Source: Spirosoma montaniterrae (GTDB lineage Bacteria > Bacteroidota > Bacteroidia > Cytophagales > Spirosomataceae). From it: DNA of 64,000 nt. The stretch's first letter is position 1, and every line of letters begins with the position of its first letter. Under the pieces are notes generated by a model. The model did not search any database and had not been told where the DNA came from. It worked only from the letters and a program-made list of their open reading frames with translations. Position numbers and translations under genes: made by a program. Shown in pieces: positions 29,275-37,257 of the stretch. Location: assembly GCF_001988955.1 (NCBI RefSeq), contig NZ_CP014263.1:4682001-4746000 (forward strand), given 5' to 3'.

Positions 29275-29997
29275 TCATTGTTGGCTGATGGCTGTTAACT
29301 GTTTCAGCGTTACGCGTCCTTCGTAAATGGCTTTGCCCACAATGACGCCATACAGGCCCATATCGGCCAATGTTTCAATGTCTCCCATGTTCGAGACGCC
29401 CCCGCTGGCAATAATGTTCAGGGTTGAGAAGCGGTCCTGCATGTTGCGGTACAACTCAAACGAAGGCCCCTGTAACAGCCCGTCTTTGGCAACGTCGGTG
29501 CTGATAACGTACTGAATGCCCCCTTCAACCCATCGGTCGAGGAAATCGTAAATCCAGACATCGGTGCCTTCTTCCCAGCCGCTAACGGCGATTTTCTCGT
29601 TTTTCGCATCGGCTCCGAGAATAATTTTCTCCGACCCGTGTTGTGAAACCCACTGTTCCAGCACGTCGGGCTGTTTTACGGCGATGCTGCCGCCCGTAAC
29701 CTGTTTGGCTCCGCACTCGAACACCGTCCGCAGGTCGTCGTCCGACTGAACGCCCCCGCCGAAGTCGATGTGTAGACGGGTTTTGGTGGCAATCAGTTCC
29801 AATACCTTCCAGTTCACAACGCGCTTTTCGCGGGCACCGTCGAGGTCTACCAGATGCAGGCGGGTTAGTCCGGCATCTTCGAACTGCATTGCCACGTCGA
29901 GCGGTCGGGCGTTGTACTCTTTTTTCTGGTTGTAATCGCCCTGGGTGAGCCGAACGGCTTTCCCGTCGATAAGGTCGATAGCGGGGATGATATACAT
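29275..29997 (-). CDS. hisA: ProFAR isomerase
   Basis: A 240-residue barrel enzyme that isomerises ProFAR to PRFAR, the step before His[23 protein letters not shown] carries the catalytic Asp at residue 8; [43 protein letters not shown] (second Asp) and [13 protein letters not shown] are typical. It sits between hisH and hisF on the same strand; a hairpin element separates it from hisH. Confidence 0.97.
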   Translation of the reverse strand: MYIIPAIDLIDGKAVRLTQGDYNQKKEYNARPLDVAMQFEDAGLTRLHLVDLDGAREKRVVNWKVLELIATKTRLHIDFGGGVQSDDDLRTVFECGAKQVTGGSIAVKQPDVLEQWVSQHGSEKIILGADAKNEKIAVSGWEEGTDVWIYDFLDRWVEGGIQYVISTDVAKDGLLQGPSFELYRNMQDRFSTLNIIASGGVSNMGDIETLADMGLYGVIVGKAIYEGRVTLKQLTAISQQ

Positions 29998-30004
29998 ATA
30001 GTTT

Positions 30005-30086
30005 AAACGCAGAGGGGCAGAGGTTTACGCAGAGTTCGCAAAGTAGTCTCTGTGTGCTCTGCGTAAACCTCTGCCCCTCTGCGTTT
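30005..30086. repeat. Perfect 30-bp inverted repeat of CGCAGAGG-like units
   Basis: Arms 30005-30034 and 30057-30086 are exact inverses around a 22-base loop. The arm contains GCAGAGGG GCAGAGGT, an 8-base near-repeat like that of the element beyond hisF. It fills the space between hisH and hisA, which belong to the same pathway and direction. Confidence 0.85.
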
Positions 30087-30089
30087 GAA

Positions 30090-30692
30090 TCAAAGTTTCA
30101 AAAAGTTCTCTAAAATGGTTTGCCCGGCGTTGCCGCTTATTTCGGCGTGAAACTGGGCGGCATAAAAATTGTCGCGGTGAAGCATCGCGCTGAATGGGCG
30201 TACGTAATCGCAAACCGCCGTAGTTTCGGGACAAACGTCGGCGGCATAGCTGTGTACGAAATACACGTAGGCGTTTTCGGGAAGCCGCTCGGTCAGCGGA
30301 CCGCGTAGGGTATGAATGTTGTTCCAGCCCGTGTGCGGCACTTTCAGCCGTTGACCGTTCAACACGCCATCGGTAGGGAACCGACGCACGTCGATATCGA
30401 AAATACCCATGCAGGTCGTGTTGTTTTCTTCCGAATGGCGGCACATCAACTGCATCCCAACGCAGGTGCCCAGCACCGGCTGTTTCAGGCTCGGTATCAG
30501 TTTGTCCAGTCCACGCTGGCGCAGGTAGGCCATTGCTGTGCTGGCCTCGCCAACGCCCGGAAAAATAACTTTGTCGGCAGAGCGGATTTCGGCTTCGTCG
30601 TCGGTAAGCAGGTAGGGTGCGCCCAGCCGGTCGAGGGCAAACATCACCGACTGCACATTGCCCGCGTTGTATTTAATAATTACGGTTTTCAT
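30090..30692 (-). CDS. hisH: Imidazole glycerol phosphate synthase, glutaminase subunit
   Basis: A 200-residue class I glutamine amidotransferase that feeds ammonia to HisF. Start at the ATG at 30692 (MKTVIIKYNAGN), the family start; the open frame runs much further upstream but only antisense to nadC. Seen: FPGVGEAS, the nucleophile elbow VLGTCVGMQLM with its Cys, HTGWNNI, VYFVHSYA, and the catalytic His-x-Glu in AAQFHAEISG (H and E of the triad). First gene of hisH-hisA-hisF. Confidence 0.96.
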   Translation of the reverse strand: MKTVIIKYNAGNVQSVMFALDRLGAPYLLTDDEAEIRSADKVIFPGVGEASTAMAYLRQRGLDKLIPSLKQPVLGTCVGMQLMCRHSEENNTTCMGIFDIDVRRFPTDGVLNGQRLKVPHTGWNNIHTLRGPLTERLPENAYVYFVHSYAADVCPETTAVCDYVRPFSAMLHRDNFYAAQFHAEISGNAGQTILENFLKL

Positions 30693-30699
30693 CCAACGG

Positions 30700-30730
30700 C
30701 AAAGGTACGGCTTCTGGGCAGGCACCACAA
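30700..30730 (-). promoter_or_regulatory. Promoter of hisH
   Basis: On the minus strand TTG (30728-30730) is 20 bases before TACCTTTG (30700-30707), a full Bacteroidota-type promoter. The predicted transcript start is only a few bases before the hisH ATG, so the leader is very short and no histidine leader peptide fits. The divergent nadC gene starts 20 bases beyond it. Confidence 0.6.
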
Positions 30731-30749
30731 AAACTATTACCTTGCAGGC

Positions 30750-31598
30750 ATGAATCTGCACGAATTTATTCGATTGGCCCTTGCCGAAGACGTTGGCGAT
30801 GGCGATCATACGTCCCTGTCGACCATTCCGGCAGATGCGCGGAAGCGGGCGCGGCTGCTGGTAAAAGAAGCTGGTATTCTGGCCGGGGTCGAAGTAGCCC
30901 AGGCTATTTTCGCCGAAGTTGACCCTAATTTTATCGTGGACGTGCTGATGCACGACGGCGACGCCATCAAGCCCGGCGATATTGTGCTGACTGTAGACGG
31001 CAACGCCCGCAACATTCTGACCGCTGAGCGGCTGGTACTCAATTGTATGCAGCGTATGAGCGGAATTGCTACCCAAACACGCCGGATGGTAAACCTGCTC
31101 GAAGGCACCCGCGCCAGGCTGCTCGACACGCGCAAAACCACGCCCAATTTCCGAATCTGCGAAAAAATGGCGACCAAAATCGGCGGGGCCGTAAACCACC
31201 GTTTCGGCCTGTACGACATGATTCTGATTAAAGATAACCACGTCGATTATGCCGGCAGCATCGAAGCGGCCATTACCAAAGCCGTTTCGTATCTGCGCGA
31301 AACGGGCCGTAACCTCCGCATCGAGGTCGAAACCCGCAATCGCGCCGAAGTTGAAGAGGTGCTGCGTGTAGGGCAGTCTGACGCGACCCGGGTAGACGTA
31401 ATTTTATTAGACAACTTCACTCCCGACGGTATCCGCGACATGGTGCGGCTCATCAACGGGCGTTTCGTGACCGAAGCATCGGGCGGCATCAACGAAGACA
31501 ATCTCCGGGCCTATGCCGAAACGGGCGTTGATTTCATCTCGTCGGGCGCACTCACGCACCAGATCAAAAGTTTGGATTTGAGTTTGAAAGCGTATTGA
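30750..31598 (+). CDS. nadC: Nicotinate-nucleotide pyrophosphorylase (carboxylating)
   Basis: A 282-residue quinolinate phosphoribosyltransferase of de novo NAD synthesis. Start at the ATG at 30750 (MNLHEFIRLALAEDVGDGDHTS) as usual for NadC; the open frame upstream is antisense to hisH. Seen: EDVGDGDHTS, RLVLNCMQRMSGIAT, LLDTRKTTPNFR with substrate-binding Arg/Lys, NHRFGLYDMILIKDNH, IEVETRN and VTEASGGINEDN. Divergent from hisH. nadD of the same pathway is at 54108 in this window. Confidence 0.97.
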   Translation: MNLHEFIRLALAEDVGDGDHTSLSTIPADARKRARLLVKEAGILAGVEVAQAIFAEVDPNFIVDVLMHDGDAIKPGDIVLTVDGNARNILTAERLVLNCMQRMSGIATQTRRMVNLLEGTRARLLDTRKTTPNFRICEKMATKIGGAVNHRFGLYDMILIKDNHVDYAGSIEAAITKAVSYLRETGRNLRIEVETRNRAEVEEVLRVGQSDATRVDVILLDNFTPDGIRDMVRLINGRFVTEASGGINEDNLRAYAETGVDFISSGALTHQIKSLDLSLKAY

Positions 31599-31612
31599 GT
31601 ATCGTTTTTCGG

Positions 31613-31678
31613 TTCCATCAGCGGGCGAATTAATTCCAGGACGCATAGTCCGGGACGCGTAGTCGTCCGCTGATGGAA
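31613..31678. repeat. Inverted repeat with internal tandem
   Basis: TTCCATCAGCGGGCGA (31613-31628) and its inverse (31663-31678) match with one difference. Between them GGACGCATAGTCC and GGACGCGTAGTCG form an approximate tandem. It follows the nadC stop and may serve as its terminator. Confidence 0.6.
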
Positions 31679-31730
31679 AGTTTCTGTAGTGTGTTGATCA
31701 TGACTGACTGTCGTCTTAAATGCCGTTCAG

Positions 31731-31763
31731 TTGTAGTGGACTAAACAAAAAGTTTTACTTTTG
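31731..31763 (+). promoter_or_regulatory. Promoter of the PIN toxin-antitoxin pair
   Basis: TTG (31731-31733) lies 22 bases before TACTTTTG (31756-31763), which is 21 bases before the first ATG. This is a good TAnnTTTG box with slightly long spacing. Confidence 0.5.
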
Positions 31764-31784
31764 ATAACGAACAGTTGATCCGAT

Positions 31785-31997
31785 ATGAACCAGATAAAGA
31801 TACCCGCAACCCAACCTCGGACGCCTAACTCCGTGCCTACAGCTAATCCCATGCGGGTTTATTACTCTGATGATGTAGCGGCTGCAGGTGGTCTGGAACA
31901 ACTCTTACGCGAGATTGGGAGCGATCAGCCTAAAAAGTTACCTGAGTTAAGTTTTACAGAAGAGGAGTGGGAATCTATGTTGTCGCAAGGGTTATAA
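31785..31997 (+). CDS. Putative antitoxin of a PIN-domain module
   Basis: A 70-residue protein directly before a PIN-domain toxin, 19 bases apart, with its own promoter. The first 20 residues are Pro/Thr-rich and look unfolded; the middle (VAAAGGLEQLLREIG) and the end (LSFTEEEWESMLSQG) are helical. It does not show an AbrB, Phd, RHH or HTH DNA-binding fold that I can recognise, so it is called antitoxin from position and size only. The C-terminal acidic helix is the likely toxin-binding part. Confidence 0.65.
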   Translation: MNQIKIPATQPRTPNSVPTANPMRVYYSDDVAAAGGLEQLLREIGSDQPKKLPELSFTEEEWESMLSQGL

Positions 31998-32016
31998 ATA
32001 GAAATTATATCAACTC

Positions 32017-32415
32017 ATGCTGCTTGATACAAACGTATTCATAGAGTTAATCCGAAAAAAAGCTGAATTACCGCCCTTTGCTGTCATATCAATTATTACA
32101 GTAGGTGAGTTAAAAGCCTTTGCTATTAAACGGAACTGGGGTTATCAGAAAAGGGCTACGCTGGAAAAAATAATTGGTGAGATTCCTGTACTTGGTATTG
32201 AACCAACGCTTACAGATGTGTATGCAACAGTCGATGCTTATAGCCAGGGACTATTAATCTCGGACCCGTTACCTCCAGGCATAACCGCCAGAAATATGGG
32301 TAAAAACGACATCTGGATAGCCGCCACAGCACTATACTACGATGTAGAACTTCACACGGCTGATAATGATTTTGACCATTTGCTGCCCATTGGTTTGCGA
32401 TTGGTCAAACTGTAA
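32017..32415 (+). CDS. VapC-like PIN-domain toxin
   Basis: A 132-residue PIN-domain ribonuclease, the usual toxin of type II VapBC modules. Seen: MLLDTNVFIEL (Asp4), TVGELKAF (Glu31), KNDIWIAATA (Asp98) and TADNDFDHL (Asp116, Asp118), giving the acidic set that binds Mg/Mn. Length is as expected for the family. Target RNA unknown; many VapC cut tRNA. Its antitoxin is the preceding small gene. Confidence 0.88.
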   Translation: MLLDTNVFIELIRKKAELPPFAVISIITVGELKAFAIKRNWGYQKRATLEKIIGEIPVLGIEPTLTDVYATVDAYSQGLLISDPLPPGITARNMGKNDIWIAATALYYDVELHTADNDFDHLLPIGLRLVKL

Positions 32416-32498
32416 TCAAATGAGCATACACAAACTTACCATTTCGGTACGTTATTTGAAGCAGGGTGCGATGTGCTGATACGTTGCATCTATTTTGT

Positions 32499-34115
32499 AT
32501 GAACAATACCTATACCGTTACGGCCTACTTACTCCTGTTTATTACATTTGGTGCCAATGCCCAACTGCGTAACGATTCGACCCGCGTCCAGAATCTGGGT
32601 AATCAGGTTAATTCGGAGTACAACGAAATCAACCCGATGATTGCGCCGGATGGGAAAACGCTGTACTTCGCCCGTATCAGCCACCCCAACAATACGCACG
32701 GCAATAAAGGCAGTCAGGACATCTGGTACTCCGAATTTGACGAAGCCAGCAAACAGTGGGGTCCTGCCCGGCGTATGGGTTTTCCGCTCAACAAAGACGA
32801 ATACAACTGCGCCTACAGCATCACGCCCGACGGGCAAACGATGCTCATTAAAGGGCAGTACGAAAACGGCAACTACCTGACGCGTGGCTTTTCGCTCAGC
32901 AAAAAAACGGCAAGCGGCTGGTCGCCCCCGCAGAAAATCGATATTCCGAACTACGTTAATCTGAGCAAAGGGCAGTTCGATTGCGGCTTTATGTCTGCCG
33001 ATGGTAAAGTGCTGCTGATGGCGTTCAGTGAGAAAAAAAACAGCAAGGAAGATGACCTTTACGTGAGCTTCCGGCAGAAAGACGGTTCGTGGAGCAAGCC
33101 AATGGATATCGGCCCGGAGGTGAACACCAAATTTACCGAAACTACGCCCTTTTTGGCTCCCGACGGAGCCACACTCTACTTTTCGAGCGACCGCGAAGGG
33201 GGCCTCGGTAGCAACGACATTTACGTAGTAAAGCGCGTTGATAAGACCTGGAAACACTGGAGCAAACCCGTAAATCTCGGCCCGGCTGTGAATACCGATG
33301 GTTACGATGCTTATTATACGCTCTCGGCATCAGGCGATTACGCTTATCTGACTACGTTCAAAAATACACTCGGCAAAGGCGACATTGTTCGTGTCAAGTT
33401 AGGCGACGATACACCCCCGGCCAACGCCCCGGCAAAAGTCGGCGGTGGCAACGACCTGGCCCAGAATCCGGCCAACACCCGGCCCGACCCGGTCGCGCTC
33501 ATCAGTGGCAAAGTAATCGATCAAACAACGGGCAAGCCCATCGAAGCCCGCATTGTATACCAAACCCTGCCCGACGGGGCCGAAGCAGGCGAAGCGACCT
33601 CCGACCCGATTACGGGCGAATATAAAATTGTGCTGCCCTACGGTCAGCGATACACAATGAGGGCCATCGCCAAAGATTTTATCGCTGAGGGCGATAACAT
33701 TGACCTGACCAAAACAGCCGGCTTTCAGGAAATCAAGAATAAAGAGTTGAAATTAGTGCCGATTGAAGTAGGCCGGACCGTGCGGCTCAACAACATTTTC
33801 TTCGACACGGGCAAGTCCGAACTGCGGCCTGAATCCGGCCCTGAACTCGACCGGCTTGTTATTACATTAAACGACGCGCCCAAAATGGTGATTGAAGTAC
33901 GCGGCCATACCGACAACACTGGCTCGAACGAAATTAATGCCAAACTCTCGCAAGACCGGGCCGACGCCGTGCGCGAATATTTCATCAGCAAAGGCATTGA
34001 ACCCGACCGTATTGCCAGCAAAGGCTTCGGTGAAACCAAACCCGTTGCTACCAACGACACCGACGAAGGCCGCCAGCAGAATCGACGCGTGGAGTTTGTG
34101 ATCGTGAAGAAATAA
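32499..34115 (+). CDS. OmpA-family protein with PD40 repeats
   Basis: A 538-residue envelope protein from the ATG at 32499 with a signal peptide. Layout: PD40 beta-propeller blades (MIAPDGKTLYFARI, SITPDGQTMLIKG, FLAPDGATLYFSSDREGGLGSNDIYV, and further ones), a carboxypeptidase-regulatory-like domain (ISGKVIDQTTGKPIEARI), and a C-terminal OmpA peptidoglycan-binding domain (IFFDTGKSELRPES, VRGHTDNTGS, LSQDRADAVREYF, NRRVEF). This layout is common in Bacteroidota and resembles PorE-type proteins of type IX secretion, but PorE itself is not proven. Confidence 0.92.
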   Translation: MNNTYTVTAYLLLFITFGANAQLRNDSTRVQNLGNQVNSEYNEINPMIAPDGKTLYFARISHPNNTHGNKGSQDIWYSEFDEASKQWGPARRMGFPLNKDEYNCAYSITPDGQTMLIKGQYENGNYLTRGFSLSKKTASGWSPPQKIDIPNYVNLSKGQFDCGFMSADGKVLLMAFSEKKNSKEDDLYVSFRQKDGSWSKPMDIGPEVNTKFTETTPFLAPDGATLYFSSDREGGLGSNDIYVVKRVDKTWKHWSKPVNLGPAVNTDGYDAYYTLSASGDYAYLTTFKNTLGKGDIVRVKLGDDTPPANAPAKVGGGNDLAQNPANTRPDPVALISGKVIDQTTGKPIEARIVYQTLPDGAEAGEATSDPITGEYKIVLPYGQRYTMRAIAKDFIAEGDNIDLTKTAGFQEIKNKELKLVPIEVGRTVRLNNIFFDTGKSELRPESGPELDRLVITLNDAPKMVIEVRGHTDNTGSNEINAKLSQDRADAVREYFISKGIEPDRIASKGFGETKPVATNDTDEGRQQNRRVEFVIVKK

Positions 34116-34123
34116 TAACACCT

Positions 34124-34885
34124 CTAATCAAGCCCCGGTCGTCGGAATGCTCTGGCATTCGGGAAGAGCGTTTCGATGTCCCGACGCAGGTGGCAGAGCA
34201 GGGCCAGCAGGTCGAGTACATCGTCTGTTTTGTCAGGGAAATGCGTCAATAACGTTTCCCAGGCCATTAGCGACCGGTCGATGCTAACCAACACGAGTTT
34301 GGCTTTGCCGAGGTGATAATCATTCAGATGCTCGTCGGTGGCAGGCTCGGTCAGGAAACGCAGTGCTGAGAGTAGCTTAACCGGAATTAGTGTACGATAC
34401 CAGCCGATAACGTCCCACGCATCTTTCAGTGCGCGTAGTACCGGCATAGCGTCTTCTTCGGTTTGCAAACCCAGTTCAACGCGCCAGCGTTGTTCCTGCC
34501 CCGCATTCGTCAACAAGTCTTTTTCTGCGGAGAGCCAGCGGCCACTTTGTTTCAGGTAGACGTTGGCGAGTTTCGCCAGAGGGTGCCGCCGGATGTCGAC
34601 AACGGGCAGTAGGGCTTTTTCCTCCAGGGCCAGCGTTTGGGGTTCGGTAGGCGTATCAGGGCCAATCAGCCGATTCGTCTGATTTAGTTTTTCAACATAC
34701 TGCTTTGTTAGGGTCAAGGCGTCGGTAAGCTGCTGAACTAAATCCGGGCTGTTCGTAGCGGCTTTTACTAACCCGGCTTCCTGCTGAATCTGAAAACTTC
34801 GGCAACGATTCGTGAACAGGCATCGTGCACACCATGCGTCGCAGTAGTTATATATGCCTGGAATAGGTTTGCTGAAAGAATCCAT
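34124..34885 (-). CDS. Hypothetical protein with N-terminal Cys cluster
   Basis: A 253-residue protein with no signal peptide. The N-terminus reads YCDAWCARCLFTNRC: Cys15, Cys19, Cys22 and Cys28 (C-x3-C-x2-C-x5-C), which could hold a zinc ion or an iron-sulphur cluster. The remainder is all-helical, with many Leu, Arg and Trp and no known catalytic motif. Family not recognised. It converges on the OmpA-like gene with a gap of eight bases. Confidence 0.7.
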   Translation of the reverse strand: MDSFSKPIPGIYNYCDAWCARCLFTNRCRSFQIQQEAGLVKAATNSPDLVQQLTDALTLTKQYVEKLNQTNRLIGPDTPTEPQTLALEEKALLPVVDIRRHPLAKLANVYLKQSGRWLSAEKDLLTNAGQEQRWRVELGLQTEEDAMPVLRALKDAWDVIGWYRTLIPVKLLSALRFLTEPATDEHLNDYHLGKAKLVLVSIDRSLMAWETLLTHFPDKTDDVLDLLALLCHLRRDIETLFPNARAFRRPGLD

Positions 34886-35056
34886 CGAAATATCTTTTAC
34901 TGGTGCTATTATATTTTGTAAATATATAAAATGTCAGAATAATAGTAAAGTTGTTTTTTGAAATGCAATACTATCATTAATCACTAAAATACAGACGGAA
35001 ACAATTCAGGTGATTTATGGCTTACGATGATAAATAGCCACAACTTCCAATTTACT

Positions 35057-35851
35057 ATGCAACTTAACGCTGGCTGCGAACTCCAGTTCGAGGCCCAGGG
35101 ACCAACCCCTCTTGTGTTAATGCTCCGACCGCGCTCCGGTGCCGGGCAATGGATTATGCGTGAAGAATACCAGATTACGCCCTCCGTCAACGTGACCGAA
35201 TTTACCGACATGTACGGCAATTTGTGCCAGCGGTTAGTTGCTCCAGAAGGGCCATTCTCAATTCACTTTTCGGCCACAGTGCAAACCGCCGACGCCATAG
35301 ACGTAGAGCCGGGTGCACCGTATACGCCCGTAGAAGACCTGCCCGACGACGTGCTGCACTACACGCTGCCCAGCCGTTACTGCCAGTCGGATCAGTTGGG
35401 TGATTTGGCTGCGGAGATCACCAATGCCGTTGAACCGGGCTACGATCAGGCCGAAGCCATTCGGAAATGGATTAACGAAAACGTAAAATACCAGTATGGC
35501 ACCAGCGATGCCAGCACGTCGGCGGTTGATACGGCAAATGCCCGTGTTGGCGTGTGCCGCGATTTTACACACCTTGGCATTTCACTGTGCCGGGCATTAA
35601 ATATACCGGCCCGGATGGTGGTAGGTTATTTGTACCAACTCAAACCGATGGACTTGCACGCCTGGTTTGAAGCGTACATAGATGGTCGTTGGTTTACGTT
35701 CGACGCTACGCAGCAACAGCCGCGCGGTAATCGTATTACCGTTGCCTACGGACGTGATGCTGCCGACGTGGCCTTCACAACGCAGTTTGGACCGATGACG
35801 CTCAACGACATGAAAGTTTGGGTCGACCCCGCTGAAATTGCTGAAAACTAA
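35057..35851 (+). CDS. Transglutaminase-like family protein
   Basis: A 264-residue cysteine-protease-fold protein of the transglutaminase superfamily. The ATG at 35057 (MQLNAGCELQFEA) matches the beginning of such proteins; an ATG at 35027 adds ten residues. Seen: the N-terminal beta domain (TPLVLMLRPRSG), a helical linker, then GVCRDFTHLGISLCRAL (catalytic Cys), MDLHAWFEAYI (His) and WFTFDATQQ (Asp). No signal peptide, so cytoplasmic. The family cleaves or modifies peptides; the substrate here is unknown. A 48-bp palindrome follows the stop. Confidence 0.9.
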   Translation: MQLNAGCELQFEAQGPTPLVLMLRPRSGAGQWIMREEYQITPSVNVTEFTDMYGNLCQRLVAPEGPFSIHFSATVQTADAIDVEPGAPYTPVEDLPDDVLHYTLPSRYCQSDQLGDLAAEITNAVEPGYDQAEAIRKWINENVKYQYGTSDASTSAVDTANARVGVCRDFTHLGISLCRALNIPARMVVGYLYQLKPMDLHAWFEAYIDGRWFTFDATQQQPRGNRITVAYGRDAADVAFTTQFGPMTLNDMKVWVDPAEIAEN

Positions 35852-35853
35852 CG

Positions 35854-35901
35854 TTCCCTTCCGTAAGGGGGCGACTTAAGTCGCCCCCTTACGGAAGGGA
35901 A
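35854..35901. repeat. Perfect 48-bp palindrome
   Basis: The 24-base arm TTCCCTTCCGTAAGGGGGCG... (35854-35877) is followed with no loop by its exact inverse (35878-35901), centred on CTTAAG. It begins two bases after the transglutaminase stop and is joined to a second hairpin that serves the opposite strand. Confidence 0.9.
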
Positions 35902-35935
35902 TAAAAAAAGCGCGGCACTGATATGTGCCGCGCTT
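35902..35935 (-). terminator. Terminator of the coiled-coil membrane protein gene
   Basis: On the minus strand the stem AAGCGCGGCAC/GTGCCGCGCTT (35908-35918 with 35925-35935, loop of 6) is followed by seven Ts, the classical intrinsic terminator form, 31 bases past the stop. Confidence 0.85.
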
Positions 35936-35966
35936 CTGCGTTTCAATTTAGATGTAGAGCAAAAAA

Positions 35967-36902
35967 CTACCGAACGGCAAACTCACCAGCTCCGATACGG
36001 AAACCTTCGGCGTAGAGTTCTACCGTGTATTTGCCCGGCTTATAGGGAATGCCGCGCGTATACAGCAGTTCAACGTTCTGACCCTTACTGGTGTAATTCA
36101 CCGTTTGCTTGGTTGTATAGATGGTCTCGTTGCCATCGACAGTGAACGTACCCGAACCATTCGCCATGTCTGACACAACTGCACCGTCGGGATCAAGTAC
36201 CCGCACATACACGTCTTTTGGCTCTTCTTTGGTCAGCGGGTTATCGAGCAACGTGTACATCAGCTTGATTTTGTCTAAGCGACGTGCTTTGTAGGCATCG
36301 TCTTCCTTTACTTTGCCTTTGGCGTTAACAGCCAGCACTTTCACATTCTGTGCTTTCAGCGCAGCCGCACGAGTTACTTTCGTGCTAAGTTCCTGATTTT
36401 GCGAAACTACCGTCGTTACCGAATCTGCCAGTCGCTGACGCTCGGTTTTCAGACCCGTATTTTCTTCGTCAAGCACCTTCACATTGGTTGCCAGCGTCAC
36501 GTTCTCGCGTTGTAGATTGGCAATAAGCGTATCTTTCTCGATCAGAAACGCTTCGTACTGCTTGATTTTGGCCTCGTATTTGGAAATCGAAATCCGATTA
36601 CCCCGGCGCAGCGATGCTCTGTCTTCTTCGAGCTGGGCCTTCACTTTCTCCAGCTCCGAAACGTCGCCACCTAACTTCTGAACCTCAGCAATTTTGGCAT
36701 CCAATGCCGTCGAAATCGAATCTAACTTAACGCGGGTTGTTGAGAGTTCTTCAACGCGCTCGGAGATAGTCACCTCCTGATTTTCGGACACTTTTTTCTG
36801 ATCGAAGTAGAGGTAACTAACCATACCAGCTAAACCCGTCATAATGATCAGAGCAGCCAGCAGGGCACCGTTGGTTTTTGACTTTGGGGGATTGTTCTCC
36901 AT
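35967..36902 (-). CDS. Membrane-anchored coiled-coil protein
   Basis: A 311-residue protein with one N-terminal membrane helix (LLAALIIMTGLAGMVSYLYF, residues 14-33) with a short cytoplasmic side. Residues about 40-185 form a long coiled coil (heptads around SELEKVKAQLEEDRASL and LIANLQRENVTL). The C-terminal 110 residues are beta-rich (DVYVRVLDPDGAVVSD, PGKYTVELYAEGF). This architecture is widespread in Bacteroidota as a conserved hypothetical; I give no function. Confidence 0.8.
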   Translation of the reverse strand: MENNPPKSKTNGALLAALIIMTGLAGMVSYLYFDQKKVSENQEVTISERVEELSTTRVKLDSISTALDAKIAEVQKLGGDVSELEKVKAQLEEDRASLRRGNRISISKYEAKIKQYEAFLIEKDTLIANLQRENVTLATNVKVLDEENTGLKTERQRLADSVTTVVSQNQELSTKVTRAAALKAQNVKVLAVNAKGKVKEDDAYKARRLDKIKLMYTLLDNPLTKEEPKDVYVRVLDPDGAVVSDMANGSGTFTVDGNETIYTTKQTVNYTSKGQNVELLYTRGIPYKPGKYTVELYAEGFRIGAGEFAVR

Positions 36903-37257
36903 TGTAAATAGTCAGTTTAATTGGACATGAACACGTACTCAGGTAAAGGTTTCGGTCATTAAAAATGGATAGAAAAACAGCCTATACGGTCAACAATGGA
37001 ATCACAACATCATAACAATTTCCAACACTACTATCCTTACTGAAGACGCTATCGTAACGATATTCAGGAAAGATGTATTGCCCTGTATTACAAACAGATT
37101 GTCGACAAAGTTCATAATTAATGATTTGATAAACAAATTATTGCGCCAAATAATAAACAATTTACCTTGTAAATGAGATACATAGAGCCCGATTTAGCCC
37201 GGCTGGGCCAATACGAAAATTTGAGCCAGCGGCCCAGCTTTTTCGTTACTTTGACGA
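36903..37257. other. AT-rich divergent intergenic region
   Basis: A 355-base gap between two divergent genes. No reading frame, RNA gene or long repeat was found. It is markedly AT-rich (around 37010-37170) and must hold the promoters of both neighbours. Just before prmA, TTACTTTG is a weak match to the -7 box. Confidence 0.5.

Noticed and set aside
30312..30749. N-terminal extension of the nadC frame
   Set aside because: Antisense to hisH; NadC proteins start at the ATG at 30750.
30693..30749. Histidine leader peptide or attenuator before hisH
   Set aside because: The promoter sits directly before the ATG, leaving no room for a leader, and no His-rich frame is present.
30693..31241. N-terminal extension of the hisH frame to 31241
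   Set aside because: It lies antisense to nadC and has no HisH homology; the family start and a promoter are at 30692-30730.
32529..33257. 242-residue minus-strand open frame
   Set aside because: Antisense to clear PD40 repeats of the OmpA-like gene.
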